Shown here piece by piece: positions 36,301-48,400 of a stretch of DNA of 64,000 bases. Source of the DNA: Pipra filicauda (taxonomy: Eukaryota > Chordata > Aves > Passeriformes > Pipridae); NCBI RefSeq assembly GCF_003945595.2, contig NW_024104510.1, positions 372,001 to 436,000 on the forward strand. The letters are read 5' to 3'. Under the pieces are notes generated by a model, which had not been told where the DNA came from, ran no database searches, and saw nothing but the letters and a program-made list of their open reading frames with translations. Within the stretch, counting starts at the first letter, position 1; every line of letters starts with the position of its first letter. The position numbers and the translations under genes were made by a program.

Positions 36301-39154
36301 CCTAATATAAAGCCTGATTTGCTTAACCCCCTTTTATTGCTGCTCAAGCAAGCATGTGATTTGCACAGAACATTAATTGAAATGAACTGAAATGTCAGGC
36401 TGTACTATACATCCAGCCAGGCTGAGAAGTTCAACATGAAGAGGTTAATGCATCAATGTGGTCAATTATATCCTGGCAGCATTAGTTTTACAAAGCAATA
36501 CTGATGAAGACACTATATAAATGTCCCACAATAAAAATGGCATTGGGTTTCAGAAACCAAATACTCACAAACCCCTGAATTAAACTGAAATTAATCGTGC
36601 CACAAAGCAGATGGATATCTTCAGTTAAAGACTAATTATTTACCTGTCCTTTCGATGTGGGTAGCTGGCTGGTAGCCAGCATTGTCTATAATGGCAAGTG
36701 ACCTGAAAGTTCTTAAAATTATTTTTAATTTCAGAACTATAAAGAATAGTAGCATGGTTGGGAAAAAAATGGGGATATTAAATGCTTACACCATGTAAAA
36801 GCTATGCTACTTCGATTACAACAGTGCTGCGTGATCTCTGCCCTTACTTTAAGACACCAATAGTTATTTATGCAGAGAGAACAGCTATTTTTAATACTTC
36901 TCCAAGTGCCATGACTGCTGAAGGCAGCTCATTCTGTTAAGGACAGTTTTGCCCATGATGAAACAGTGAGTTATGGGCAGTATGTCTGTACTAGTAGGAT
37001 TATGGAGCCAAACTCCTCCCTAGTGTGACTCCAGGGAAGAGTTCAGCTCACAATGTTTAAAATTGTTATTTGAGGACACAAGTTAAAGTGGCTGCAAAGT
37101 GCAAAGAGAGTACGAATCACTGAGCAACCTTTGCTCCAACTGTGCTACAGACACAGTGAGGGCACGATGGAGGAAAGGGAAGTGCTGTGAGGATCAAGGA
37201 TTCATCATCCAAATCAAAGTCAGGCACCTCCAACCTGACTACATCAGGCTGTGGGTACAGGAGGATTTTGTTCAGCTTGCAGAGGAGTTTTCCAAAAACA
37301 ACCTTTCTAACGAGACTTTCTCTTAGAGGAAAGTTAACTAAAAGCTCCACCTCTAACATGCTCCCCTGTGGGGACATTGTTTCTCCAGCCCATGGAGAGG
37401 CTACCTTGACATAACACCCTTCATTGCATACCCGCGGTGTTGTTACCCACGGAGAGTTCTGGTGTTCCTCTGGAGCCCTCACTCTTTCTTTTACAATTCC
37501 TTTCCCCACTCCCAGCCCTATTCCTTTCTGCTATGGCATCTTCAGTCTCCCGAAGTGAACATGGGGCCCCAGGGAGACAACTCAGCCTGCAAATCTGTGC
37601 ATTCCATGAAAAGAAACTTTTCAGAGTAGCAGGACAATCCTGTGGCCACTTCAGGAGGCTGCCAAGCTCGTGGCTGCCCCCAGGTACAAGAGAACCTGTC
37701 GGCAAAATTACTGCACAAAACTGATGACGAATGCAGTGCTTTGGACGTCCTGGGGGAGCAATTATTTCAGGAGCAATGCTGTGGATCTCTGCTTCCCCTG
37801 GAGGCCTTGAGGAGACCTTTGAACATCCTACCAAGCCAGCCAGTCATTTGGATTCAAGGTCTTCAGTCCCCCAAAGACACTGTGGGAGTGTCCAACAGAG
37901 AAAGAGTTGTTTCCTCTTCTACTGCAACTTGCCTTCAAGTTCCCCTAAAATACCCACACGTACGATTTACTAAACATTTTCCGACTTTCTCCATATTTAC
38001 AAGGGAGGAAGTCACCTGGGAAAAAACCTGTCCCTTAACATGGAAACAAAGTTCTCACAATAAAAATGACTGCTCTTACAGCCTGAACCCCATCCCTCAC
38101 ACCAGCCACCAGTGCCTTTTGACAAACTGCTGATCCAAGATCCAATCTGCCCTTTGTATTTTGACTCTTGTGTTACAAATTTTAGCATAGTTCATAAGAC
38201 TATTTTTTCTAAACCTAATGCATGCCAAATATCTTCAGCATGAACACCATTCCTGCTGGGGCTTTGGCTAATGCTTATTTTTAAAAATAGAGAAGTAGGT
38301 ACAAGTTGATCAGGGACAAAACTGGACTTTAAACATGCTGAAAAAGCCAAGCTGGGCCAGAAACTAATTCTACTCTTAAGTAACTACATGAGCAAGCCCC
38401 TCCCCAAAAAATAAATTATTGCTAAGGTATTTGTAGATCATTTGGATTTAAGTTTCCCTACAGGTGTCTTCCTCTGCTGCTATGTTTTGACACTTATGTA
38501 AACACACAGACATTTGAGGTCATGCCTGTTCAGAGATCACGTTATGCAATATGATTTAAAACTTGAAAAATAAAAGAGAAATGAGAATAAGAAGCTTAGG
38601 ACTGATGAAATTCAGGCATCTGGCAAACCAGTCTCCTCAGAGACTGCAGAGAAAAATGATGTAATGAAGATGACCTGAGAAACCTGCAGTACAGGACAAA
38701 CAACGTTCACCACCTCTGTCAGATTTATTACTGAGCTCAAAGCCTTGCTGTATTATCAGACTGAGAAGTGTTATAGTTTCACAAAGTGTACTGCAAATGC
38801 TAACAGTTGGGGAAGAGGCAACCACAAAGGTGATGATTTGTCACTGTTTCCATAGTAACTTCTGCTATCAGGGCATCTGCAGTGACTTATTTCTGTTCTC
38901 CTGCTGCACTCAGAGAATCCCAGCCAAGAAGGAAACAAGTTTTCTTCCAAACCAGAAGCTGCACTGAGCTTTTAGGGCTCCCTGTATGCTCTAGGATGAA
39001 GACAGTTACAATCTAACACCTCCCTCCACCACTCCCAGACTTAAATCCAGAGCAATTTTCCTATCTAACACTCCCCACTAGGCTTCCCTAAAATCTCAGG
39101 CCCTGGCATGCCACCAAAGCTCGCCAAAGACACCACAAAGAGGGGGGTACTTAC
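33329..39154 (-). other. SLC6A6: SLC6A6 intron
   Basis: The largest intron between coding exons (5826 bases), donor GA|GTAAGT. It contains a C-run at 33877-33886 and several ORFs (up to 163 codons at 37642-38133, + strand) with no recognisable domain and no splice or promoter context. No mobile element was identified. Confidence 0.85.
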
Positions 39155-39389
39155 TCCCAGAACTCTGTGACAGGAGAGGTGAAGTTAGTGGCATTCAGTG
39201 ATATCCAAAGTGTTTTGTTCTTCCTGAGAGTGTCTTCCACGCAGGTTGGCGTGTTCCACTTCTGGTGGCAGTGGGCCCATGGCAGGACGCTCTGGAACGA
39301 CTGGAACAGGTAGTAGAGTCCCCAGGCCAGGATCACAATGTAGTACACGTTCAGAAGGGACACAATCACTATGGAAGCATAACCAATTC
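39155..39389 (-). CDS. SLC6A6: SLC6A6 coding exon 3: TM3 and glycosylated EL2
   Basis: The exon is 235 bases; it completes Gly122, encodes residues 123-199 and ends two bases into Glu200. [20 protein letters not shown] is TM3, with the Tyr residues facing the substrate site. Extracellular loop 2 follows with LPWAHC (Cys162) and TPTCV (Cys171), the conserved disulfide pair. Three N-glycosylation sequons are present: NKT at 179, NAT at 187 and NFT at 190. The exon ends TSPVTEFWE. Acceptor CTTCTCGCCAG. Confidence 0.97.
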
Positions 39390-41253
39390 CTGGCGAGAAG
39401 GAGAGAGAAAAGAAAAACATGCAGACGTGGACAGCTGCTTCTTCCTAGGGCACCTTGTGATCTCGTGGAGCTGCTGCTATTCCCACTGCATCACGGACTT
39501 GTATCCTGCTCTACCATACTCCTGATGGAAACAACTCAATCACACGTAAGCACTGACCCAGCACCATCTCTGTTACTCAAGGATGAGTTTCTGGCCATGT
39601 TTTGCTGACATTGAAGGGAGGTCTGCAGGATGTCTACCCAATGTAACACTAAACCAGCTATTTCAAGTTCTAGTAGAAGGAATTCAAGGCATCATGCTTT
39701 GGTCATCTGGGATTTACACCATCTCACTTAGGTGCCTACGTGGGCAACCTTATTCTTGTCACACTGTCCCCCAAACAGCTTCCTTGGCAGCAGCTCAGCT
39801 GGGCAGCCCCTGCACTACTCAGTCATGTACTGGCTGGGCTCAGTCTGTGTGCAAAAAAACCCCCAAAAACAAAGACAGTCCTTGAATGAGTTAACAAGGA
39901 AAATTTTGAAGGAATCAATGGGAAAGCCGTTGTTTCTGCCCCAATTTCACTTGTGTAAAGGAAGCATTTTATTTGTGGCTCTTAACTGGATCAATCTCTG
40001 CTTACAAAGTTCGCCACTTACAGGCAAAAAAAAAAAGGATTTCCTTAAAAAACTTAGAGCAGTCTCTTACAAGAACCTATGAGGTTCCCTTTCACATCAC
40101 TCTGACAGCTATTCCAGCACTTGGGATACCTGCCTCCTAGTTTACAGTTTAAAACCCTGTGGTAGCAGGAGTCTTTACCACCAGAGATTATTTTTATGCC
40201 AGGTGGAAACAAGCAAAGCAAGTGCTATTTATTCTGTACATTTGCATTTCCTTCAGGATATACAGCTAGTCACATTAGCTACACTTTCTCTTTACGGATG
40301 CCTGGGAGATTGCTATTTAAATAAGGAACATTCCCTCCTCTTAAAAAAAAAAAAAAAGGGCTTCATAACAGTGGGAGGAGGAGGAATAAAATTAAGCTAA
40401 AGAAGCACAATTACATCAGCTTCAGCAGTGTTCTGACTACTAGGTGGGAGTGTGAGCCCCAGAGAAAACCTCCACTTCTGCCTGGGGTGAAATAAGGGAG
40501 AGAGATGCCTGGAACAGCAACAGTGGCAGAACTAGAGACACACCAGTGCCCACTCTTTCCAAACGGGATTTGAACAGTGCCACATGTTTAGTGTAGTTAC
40601 TCCAAAGGATTCTGCCTGTGCTGTCTGACTGCAAAGGGCAATCTACACATAAGATAGGCATCCTTGCTCATTTTTCTAATCTGTCTTTCATTTTTCATTC
40701 TAGTTTACTTCCAGAGCAGCCTCTGTATTGTTCCCATGAGCGGTGAGTCAGGCAAAGGCCCTTCGGTAACAACACTCCTGTTTGCCAGGAGCTGCTCAGT
40801 TATGACTAAAGTCCTTTTCCAAAAATGCAGTCCAGGTTTTGGCTGCATCAGTAGCAGAGGGATGATGTCAATGATCAGCTTTCATATGGCAGGGGGATTT
40901 TGATTTCCAGACCAAAATAACATTTCAAAGACGGTTTCATTAATGCCATCCAGCTTTCCAAGGCAACACTTTCTCTGACACCTGTAAACAAAATGTGCAA
41001 TTGCCTTTAAAAGGCATAATATGCAATTTCTTTCTTGCTTACTGGCAGTTCTGTCAGTTAACAACATGATAGCATCAAAATCAATATCTCACTTTGTCCT
41101 TCAGACTCTCTGACTTCTACCTTTCCAGGAACCAATATCATACCCTAAATTACAAGAGCAAATAGCTGAATTAATGGCCATGAGGGGAATGGTGTAGTTT
41201 CATATGGTCTACAGAGGTTCTTTAAGCAGCAAAGCACAATAAGATGTACTAAC
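39390..41253 (-). other. SLC6A6: SLC6A6 intron
   Basis: An intron of 1864 bases, donor ACTG|GTTAGT. It includes A-runs at about 40025-40036 and 40342-40356. No repeat family or coding segment was recognised. Confidence 0.86.
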
Positions 41254-41388
41254 CAGTGAAAATAGGGCAGATCTTTTCCCAGCATGTAATTCCACCTTCA
41301 GAGGTATACTGTCCTAGCACCACCTCCAGGAAAAACACAGGAAGACCTCCCCCAAACAGGAAAATGAAATAAGGTATAAGAAATGCAC
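41254..41388 (-). CDS. SLC6A6: SLC6A6 coding exon 2: TM2
   Basis: The exon is 135 bases; it completes Gly77, encodes residues 78-121 and ends one base into Gly122. [21 protein letters not shown] is TM2; [19 protein letters not shown] forms the first intracellular loop and leads into TM3. The Tyr of GQYTSEGG (about 104) sits at a chloride-site position in SLC6 transporters. Acceptor TTCTCAACAG. Confidence 0.97.
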
Positions 41389-41971
41389 CTGTTGAGAAAA
41401 TACAATAGCACAAAGTTGAGATGAAGTGAGTGAACTTACAGAAAGTCATCTAAAAAGTGGGAACAGGCATATATAAACAAAGAAACATACTTGATACTTT
41501 AATACCATTATACAATAATTTTATTCTGGGGTATTTTTGCTCATATTCTCTGCAAAAAGAATGGGTATTTGTTGGAAAGGGCATTTTCTTACCTCTTTAA
41601 AGTGAAAATCTGCAATAACAATGCCAGATTGTTAGGCACCAAACAGTTTCATGTGGCTCAGAATGCTCTTGCTCTGAAATCCCCTGGTCTGAAATCCTAC
41701 TGGTCTATATTGATAGTCTATCTTTTGGTTAAAACTCAGACTCAGTTGCAGCAGAAAAGGTTCATTAGTACAACATTTTAAATTGCTGTTGTTTTTCCCT
41801 AATGAAGTTTTAATAAAAACTATCAAGTAATAAAACAATCTCTCCTGAAGACCGGTGAGGAAGGCAGAAACCAGGTGTATGACTATTCTTACTAAAAACT
41901 GGATGAAGGCACTGAAAAACAGCAAGCACAAGGCAGACAGATTGATTCCTGAGAACAAAATAAATACTCAC
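41389..41971 (-). other. SLC6A6: SLC6A6 intron
   Basis: A 583-base GT-AG intron, donor GAG|GTGAGT. No notable element was seen. Confidence 0.88.
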
Positions 41972-42200
41972 CTCCGCCATTTTTGTAGCAGAGATACGGA
42001 AACCGCCAGACATTGCCTAAACCAATAAATCCACCTGCCACAGACAGCAGAAAGTCAATCTTGCTCGCCCACTTCTCCCGCTGGGGCGGCTTCCCTTCTG
42101 CCTCATCCTCAGGCCGTGTCCCCGGGCTCTTGCCGGGGGAAGGTTTGAGGATGTCCTTGTGGAAATCTTTCAAGCACTGAAGCTTTTCCTTTGTTGCCAT
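41972..42200 (-). CDS. SLC6A6: SLC6A6 first coding exon: N-terminus and TM1 of the taurine transporter
   Basis: SLC6A6 encodes TauT, a plasma-membrane symporter that takes up taurine (and beta-alanine) with sodium and chloride; it supports osmoregulation and retina, muscle and brain function. Here the ATG at 42198-42200 (A at -3, G at +4) starts residues 1-76. The N-terminal cytoplasmic segment [20 protein letters not shown] is essentially identical to the mammalian protein and decides the start. TM1 contains [20 protein letters not shown], the unwound helix with sodium- and substrate-binding backbone (Gly57-Asn63) and the Arg66 inner-gate residue. The exon extends 11 bases into the 5'UTR (to 42211), where a CTGTGTAG acceptor shows a further upstream exon. 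No in-frame stop lies in those 11 bases. Confidence 0.97.
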
Positions 42201-42211
42201 ATTTCTGCTTT
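42201..42211 (-). other. SLC6A6: SLC6A6 5'UTR part of the first coding exon
   Basis: Eleven bases, AAAGCAGAAAT, lie between the acceptor (TTTTTCTGTGTAG on the - strand) and the ATG. They are preceded by a T-rich tract, so a spliced, probably non-coding exon 1 must lie at higher coordinates. Confidence 0.8.
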
Positions 42212-45200
42212 CTACACAGAAAAAGAAGAAAAAAAAAGGGGTTGTGTGTTTATTAAACAGTCTTTTCCAGCAGAGCTCTCTTAACACTGTGAGAACTGTT
42301 TAGACAAACTCATTCAAAAAAAACCAGTGTTGTTTATCAAGCTGATGTAGGAAAATACATCTGATGCCTTCACTGACCAGGAGAGACAAACCACCCCTGA
42401 ATTCTGGGGTCACCTCTTTGCTGCCAATGAAGCGCAGAGGACAGCAAAGCTTTGACCCCACTTGCTGCTGCAGGGAAAAGGTGTCGCAACACTGCCCACT
42501 GCAGAAGCATCAGCACAAAGAATTACTGAGCAAGTGTCTCATGCTACTTCCATGACCAAAGTAAGGTACAAATCACTGCATCTGATTCCTTCTCAAACAT
42601 TTACATGAAATAAAGCAGAACAGTAAATCTCACCTTTCCAGATAAAACCCATTCTTCTATTTCCCAATAACCCAAGCGGTCCTGTATCATTTACTGCCTG
42701 CCATTTCCATTCCCTGAAGTACTATAAAGCTTTCAGAAAACTATACATTCATAAAAACTGGAATGGAAAGCCATTTGTTCTAATAATCCTGCAGGAACTG
42801 AAGGAATCTTTGCAGTTTATTCCACTTTCATAACTGCACTGTTTTCCCTTGACATCAATAAACGGACAAAAACAAGCCTTTATATTCAATTATTGTGTTA
42901 CACACACCTATGCAACTGAATAGTTTGCCAAGGATGATGACTCCTTAGTTAATTAAAAAGTCAGTGGCATGAGTCATACCAAATCATAGCTAGATTTATA
43001 ATTTATATATGTAATTTATGATCAAAATAACAGAAAGAATTATTCTAACAAGTGCCTTTTTATGCAGGATTTTCTAATGAAAACAATTTAGGAATAACTT
43101 GTAGCTTTTATGTTAACTCAGATCTCAGACATACAGGGCCAATTCATTCCCCACATAACTCAAGTGACATTATCTGGATCTGACCAGTTACTTTTGCATA
43201 GTGTCTTATACTGAAATTTTCACCTGAACCAGGCAAACCAGCAAGTTTATTCCAGAGCAAAACCATTCCCTGCTTGTACATGTCATTAGGAGTGCACAGT
43301 CATAAAAAAATTGTGCTACAGATTATCCTGTTTGATAGCTGCAAGGTCCCTCGTACCTGCGTGCTGGTTTTGATCTCTAACCTGATTTATCTGGTGGCAG
43401 TGACCTGAAGCTTGAGCTGACATTAGCTCTGCAGGAAGTTTTTAATCCAGACATGATTCTGAGATAGATATGCATCATGGTGCTCGTAAATCTTTCCATC
43501 CACCACGGAAAGTTTCAGAAGGCTACACTGTCACAACCCGATACTTGCCCCACTGGCATATTGGTGGCCTCTGTAAAGCAGGCAAATTGCCTATCAGGCC
43601 ATGATCTATAAAGGGACTTTAATCTCCACAATGCTAACCATTATGACTTTCTACTGGTTTTTAAACAAGGCCACCGGTGAGTGCACAGAGGTGACACGAG
43701 CATTGCAATACCTCGTGGTCAACAGCAGAGAGAGCTCACAGGAGGAGAAAGTGAATCCCAGGGAGATGGACCATCGCCACCCACTGCAGGGGGATGAGGG
43801 CAGAACACATATTCCTCTAAAATATCTCCTGTTGGTCACTGTTAGAGACATGGTATGAGATAAAGTAGTGCAGTAACTGAATAAAAATGGTAGGGCCAGC
43901 TCTATAACAGCCTTTAGTTGCTTTTGGGACTTAATTCACAATAGCTAACTCGAGTTGTAGTATCATGAATGGAGATTAATGAAGGTGGCTCTGAGAGGAA
44001 TTCACAGCAGCCTTAACCTCCCCAAGACATCTGCATCTCACTCCAAGCCCCACACAGGCACCACCCTGCATAATCCCCTGGAGTCATCTCTTGAGGGAGG
44101 GAAAAAAAAAGCGTATGCAACTGCTTTTCTTCAAAGAGGTACCTACAAGGTGGCTGATGTCCTGCTCTCACTGCAACAGCTACCAGGCATGGAGAAAGCA
44201 CAATTCCACTTCCTTTTGCTATTTGAATCCCTATCTTTCATCTTGGATGTCATAACCATCAGGCGACAGGCTATTCTGAGCTGAGGAATGGAGGGCATTC
44301 GGACCATCTCATGGAAGCTGTTCTTCATGGGGGTTGTTGAAACACTCATCGACAGGAGAAGAAAGTGTGTAAAAGAGAGAGTGTCTCACACCTAGTGTTT
44401 AGTGTATACTCTTGTTTTACAGACAACTTCTTGGTGAACTGCTAGGACAGCCCTAAACCTGCTTAACAGGGCACAGAGACATATAGATTCATAGATCTCT
44501 GTGGGATTAGGTTTGAAATAAGAGCTTAACTGCTCCCCATGGGGACTGATACTGGAAGTACTCCGAAAGAGAATAGTGAGAACACAGGCTCCCCTTATGT
44601 CAAAAAAACCCAAGGGGACCTACAGCATTAGCCACCTCAAAGATTAAAAACTCTTCAGGATTGCAATTTTTTGCAATCTACTTTTATCTTGTGACACAGA
44701 GTTCTTTATTTTTCTGCCAGCTCTAATCCTCTTGCCTGCGGATTTACTTTGACCCAGGTGTTAGTTCTACCCAGAGTCTGCAAGGCTGACCAGTCGATTG
44801 CATTCTGTAAACCCTGACTCTCCCTGGGACAAGGTGATTGCCCTGTGGTTTGTCCCAATTACTTGCACACAAAGAGTGAAATGCTGCCTTTCCAGACTCC
44901 TTCTTCGTAACCGAGTGGAACTGCATTTTAAAAAAGGGATTTGTAATTTGTCTCAAGATACCCCAAATTAATGGCTGTGCTTGAAAAACCTCATTAGTGA
45001 GCAATTAGTTTCACCTTAGCTGGAGTGTGAAGATGGATCATGATCTTTCCCTTAGCCCAAGAGCACAAACCCTCAAGGTTACGGTTGCTTTCTGGGGTGG
45101 CTGTTTCACCTTACGGGTGCCAGGAGATGGACCACCACAACTATGGTGGAAGTCACCAGCTCTCAATAGCGGGGCACAGTACAATATCCAATGCCTGCAC

Positions 45201-45229
45201 AAAATTAGTAACAGCCCAGTTTACTGTGT

Positions 45230-45480
45230 TTAGACTTGCTAAAATCCCAATTGTGTTTCGAGGGCCGGCAGCTGTGGCTGGCAGGCACGTACCGTCCACC
45301 AGTACCACAGGGACTGTCGCTAAGCGGCCACCTGGGACTGCGGTCCCAGCCCATGTCACGTTCAAGGGATGTCGGATTTATCCCCCTTTGCTGCCAACCA
45401 TTGGTGTCCACCCAGCCATTCCCAATTACAGGAACTGTCTACAAAGGCTGCAAGGGTGGGGGGTACAGGCGATTCTCCTT
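45230..45480. other. CpG-rich segment of unknown origin in SLC6A6 intron 1
   Basis: This stretch has clearly more CpG and G+C than the surrounding AT-rich intron (for example TTTCGAGGGCCGGC, TACCGTCC, GTCGCTAAGCGGCC, GTCGG). Overlapping frames stay open on the + strand (one from 45040 to 45540, 166 codons). I recognise no protein domain, LTR ends or target-site duplication. Possibilities are a relatively young transposon or endogenous retrovirus fragment, or a regulatory CpG patch. Confidence 0.35.
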
Positions 45481-48400
45481 GGTGAAGAAAAGCCAAGAAA
45501 ATCAAGTTTGTTTAGTGAAAGGCATTGTCTTTTTCCTTAATGGGGTTGGAGTTTCATTTCCTTTAGTTATGTCCCACTGGGTGAGGTTAAAATGGCTCTT
45601 GAAGGAAATAGTCTGACAGAGATGCTGAAACAATATGTTGTCACCGCCCAGGTCAGAACCAGAGAATAATAGGTTATTTTTACTGTATCACTTAGTGTGG
45701 ATGGTATCCGAGATCTAAGTCCATCAGATTACCCCAAGGAAATATATTGTAAAAAAATGCTCTTACAACCAGAGAGTCCAAAAGGAGTGATGCAAGTCTG
45801 AGGCATATGTTTGCCTCCCAGAGACACACGTCTGCCTTCCAGGAGCCACATCTGCCTGTGAGAGTACCCCCTCCAGGAAGCTTCAGACGGCCCCAGGAAG
45901 CTCTGGCTTCATCTGATGAACTTAATATGGATAAACAGAAAGCAGCAGTCAAGCCTGCTATTTACAGTGTGCCAGGCTGAGCACAATCACACTGCAAGAG
46001 CCTGATCTGAAAGCAAGGGGAGAAAGGATACAGACTGGGCCAGGCCCAGAATCTGCTCTCACGTACACTGGTACAAACCCACGTTAACAGAGGATGGAGT
46101 TACCGATTGTCAAACTGATGCTGGTAAAATATGGAAAAAACACAACAAGGGAGTTGTGCATGGGCACACTGTGCTTCTCAAGCATCTGCTCACCTGTGCC
46201 GCCAGGAGCACCTCAAGGGTGCCTCTCCTTCCGCAGCAGGATCTGCGTGTGTCCCTTGCTCAAATTTCCTTAGGTGAAATACCCTGCGCTAACCCAAGCC
46301 CTTCTGCCACCCCCTATGACTGACCAGTCCTTGGTGCACAGCTGAAAATACCAAAAGACCAGCCATAAGTGGAGAGCTTTCACAGCCAACTCGGCTTGGG
46401 CCATCCCCTGGGCTGCAGAAATCAGATCTTCACACGTACAGTCTACATCTCAAATAACCCATACCCTTTAGAAAAATACTGGCATTGAAATGTAATCCTT
46501 CATAACATGCAAAAAAATGAGGGGTAGGGGAAGGGGGAGGCACTGGACAGAGGGGTCAGACGGTGAGCGATGCAGGTGGGGAAAGGCACCAGCATGGCCA
46601 GGACCTGCTGGTTGTCAGAACAGACACAACTCACATTACTACTGAACCACTGATTTTTTTTGAGAGACAACCCACAGATTACACATCTGAAAATACACTG
46701 TGATCAGTTTCTGCTTTGGGATTACAGTAATGATCAGCTCCAAGCTTCTTACAGCCGGAGACAAGCGACCAACGCATGTCAAAACCTTCCAGGAAGAGCC
46801 TTGAGGATAAATCCATCATGGACGCTACCTCATTTAATACTCTCTAAAAACTGAGTCTTCCAAACAGTGGTTTTCCAAATGTTGATGGAAATGGGAAAAT
46901 CAAAGTGTGCCTGTACACACAGATATACGTGTGTAAATATTTAGGCATGCTAAAATGCATGCCCTATCTTGCATCTGAACATCAGAAACCACAGCAAAGC
47001 AGACACTTGTCTTTTGGTCAATTCATATAAACTTTGTCCAAAGATTCAACATACTGAAGTGGTGACTAGCATGCTAACTGAACATTTTTTTTTCTAGCTT
47101 CTTCTGTAAGAAAACTAAAAGCACAATACATATCCAGAGTACCTCTGACCTTGATGGGAATGCTGCCTGAGGAATGTCCCTATGGCTGTCCTGTATGGAC
47201 TATTTTTGCAGTGTGATACGTACCACCACTACTTTTGCTTGCAAGGAACCTTCTCTACTAGAGTTCAGCCTGTGCAGACTGTATGTCTTGAGCTTCTCAG
47301 TGCTCTTTCCTACTCTTCTGCCTCAATGACTTTTGAGAGACATCAGTTTACCACATTAATTTTGCTAACCCCGCTTAAGTTCACTGCCTCTTTAGATATT
47401 ATCATCTCTTATTTTTCTGTCATTTTTTGTTTTGTATCTTGCAAAGTGAAGTCAACCTCCCTTTAAAAACTGAACTTTCCTAGATCTGCCAATCTACCCG
47501 TGGATTGGTTCTTTTTCAAATTATTATTATTTTACATTCATATTCATGAATATTTCAAAATTAGCTGCCCTGATTGCTGGATCAGAGCTGCTCTTCAAAT
47601 AAACAGCTTTCACTCTCATTGAGAGCAATGGAAAAGCTGCTATTGATTTCAACAGTAGTAGGATCAGGTCCCAAATAAAACTGCATTTATTATGTTTGGC
47701 TCATTTCCTGGGATTACTTGGAACTTTGAAAGCTGTAATTCTTGATGTTGACAGCTCTCCCTCCCTCCTGGAGCAGTGTGGTTAAGCCAATCGATACATG
47801 ATTAAAATAAACAGCCCCTTGATCAAACTTACGGCTTTAGTGCAAGTCTTTCTGCTCTGCAGGAGAAAAAGCCTTTATGTTTGGCCGCCCTCAAGGCCAC
47901 ACCAGTACCCAAAGAGCACCTGACTTCACTTATTGTCCTTAACTCATATCCAAGTTCGTTCTGCTTCATTGAACAAGATACCTACATTTTCTGAAAATAA
48001 TACGGTTCCCTTTACTGCACACACTGCCTCTCTTCTTCTTGAAAGTGCCTCTAAAATATCCCTGAATTACAGCTCACTGTTCTGTTTTTAATGGACTCCT
48101 CTTTTTCTGATTACGTTTCCCTGGGTACAGGTGGTTATTTAGACATCTATCCATTTTTGCTTTCTTCTTTCTCAGTTTTCCCTTCAACTTTCTTCATCTC
48201 TCCTTCTCGCTCCTTCATCATTTCCTTTTCTTTCACTATGATGCTTTTTTTAGTCTTCTAAGATTGACTGGAAAATCTGCTATTGAAAATTTTCTAAGAG
48301 CAAAATGCACTTCTTTATAACACTGGAGTCTACTCTGAAAGGAAACCCCAGGGCTTAATGCAATTTCTTTTTCATCAGTTGTGGTCTGGACAAAAGATAT

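Noticed and set aside
37642..38133. 163-codon ORF on the + strand inside an SLC6A6 intron
   Set aside because: Amino-acid pattern looks random, no domain, antisense to the gene with no promoter or polyA evidence.
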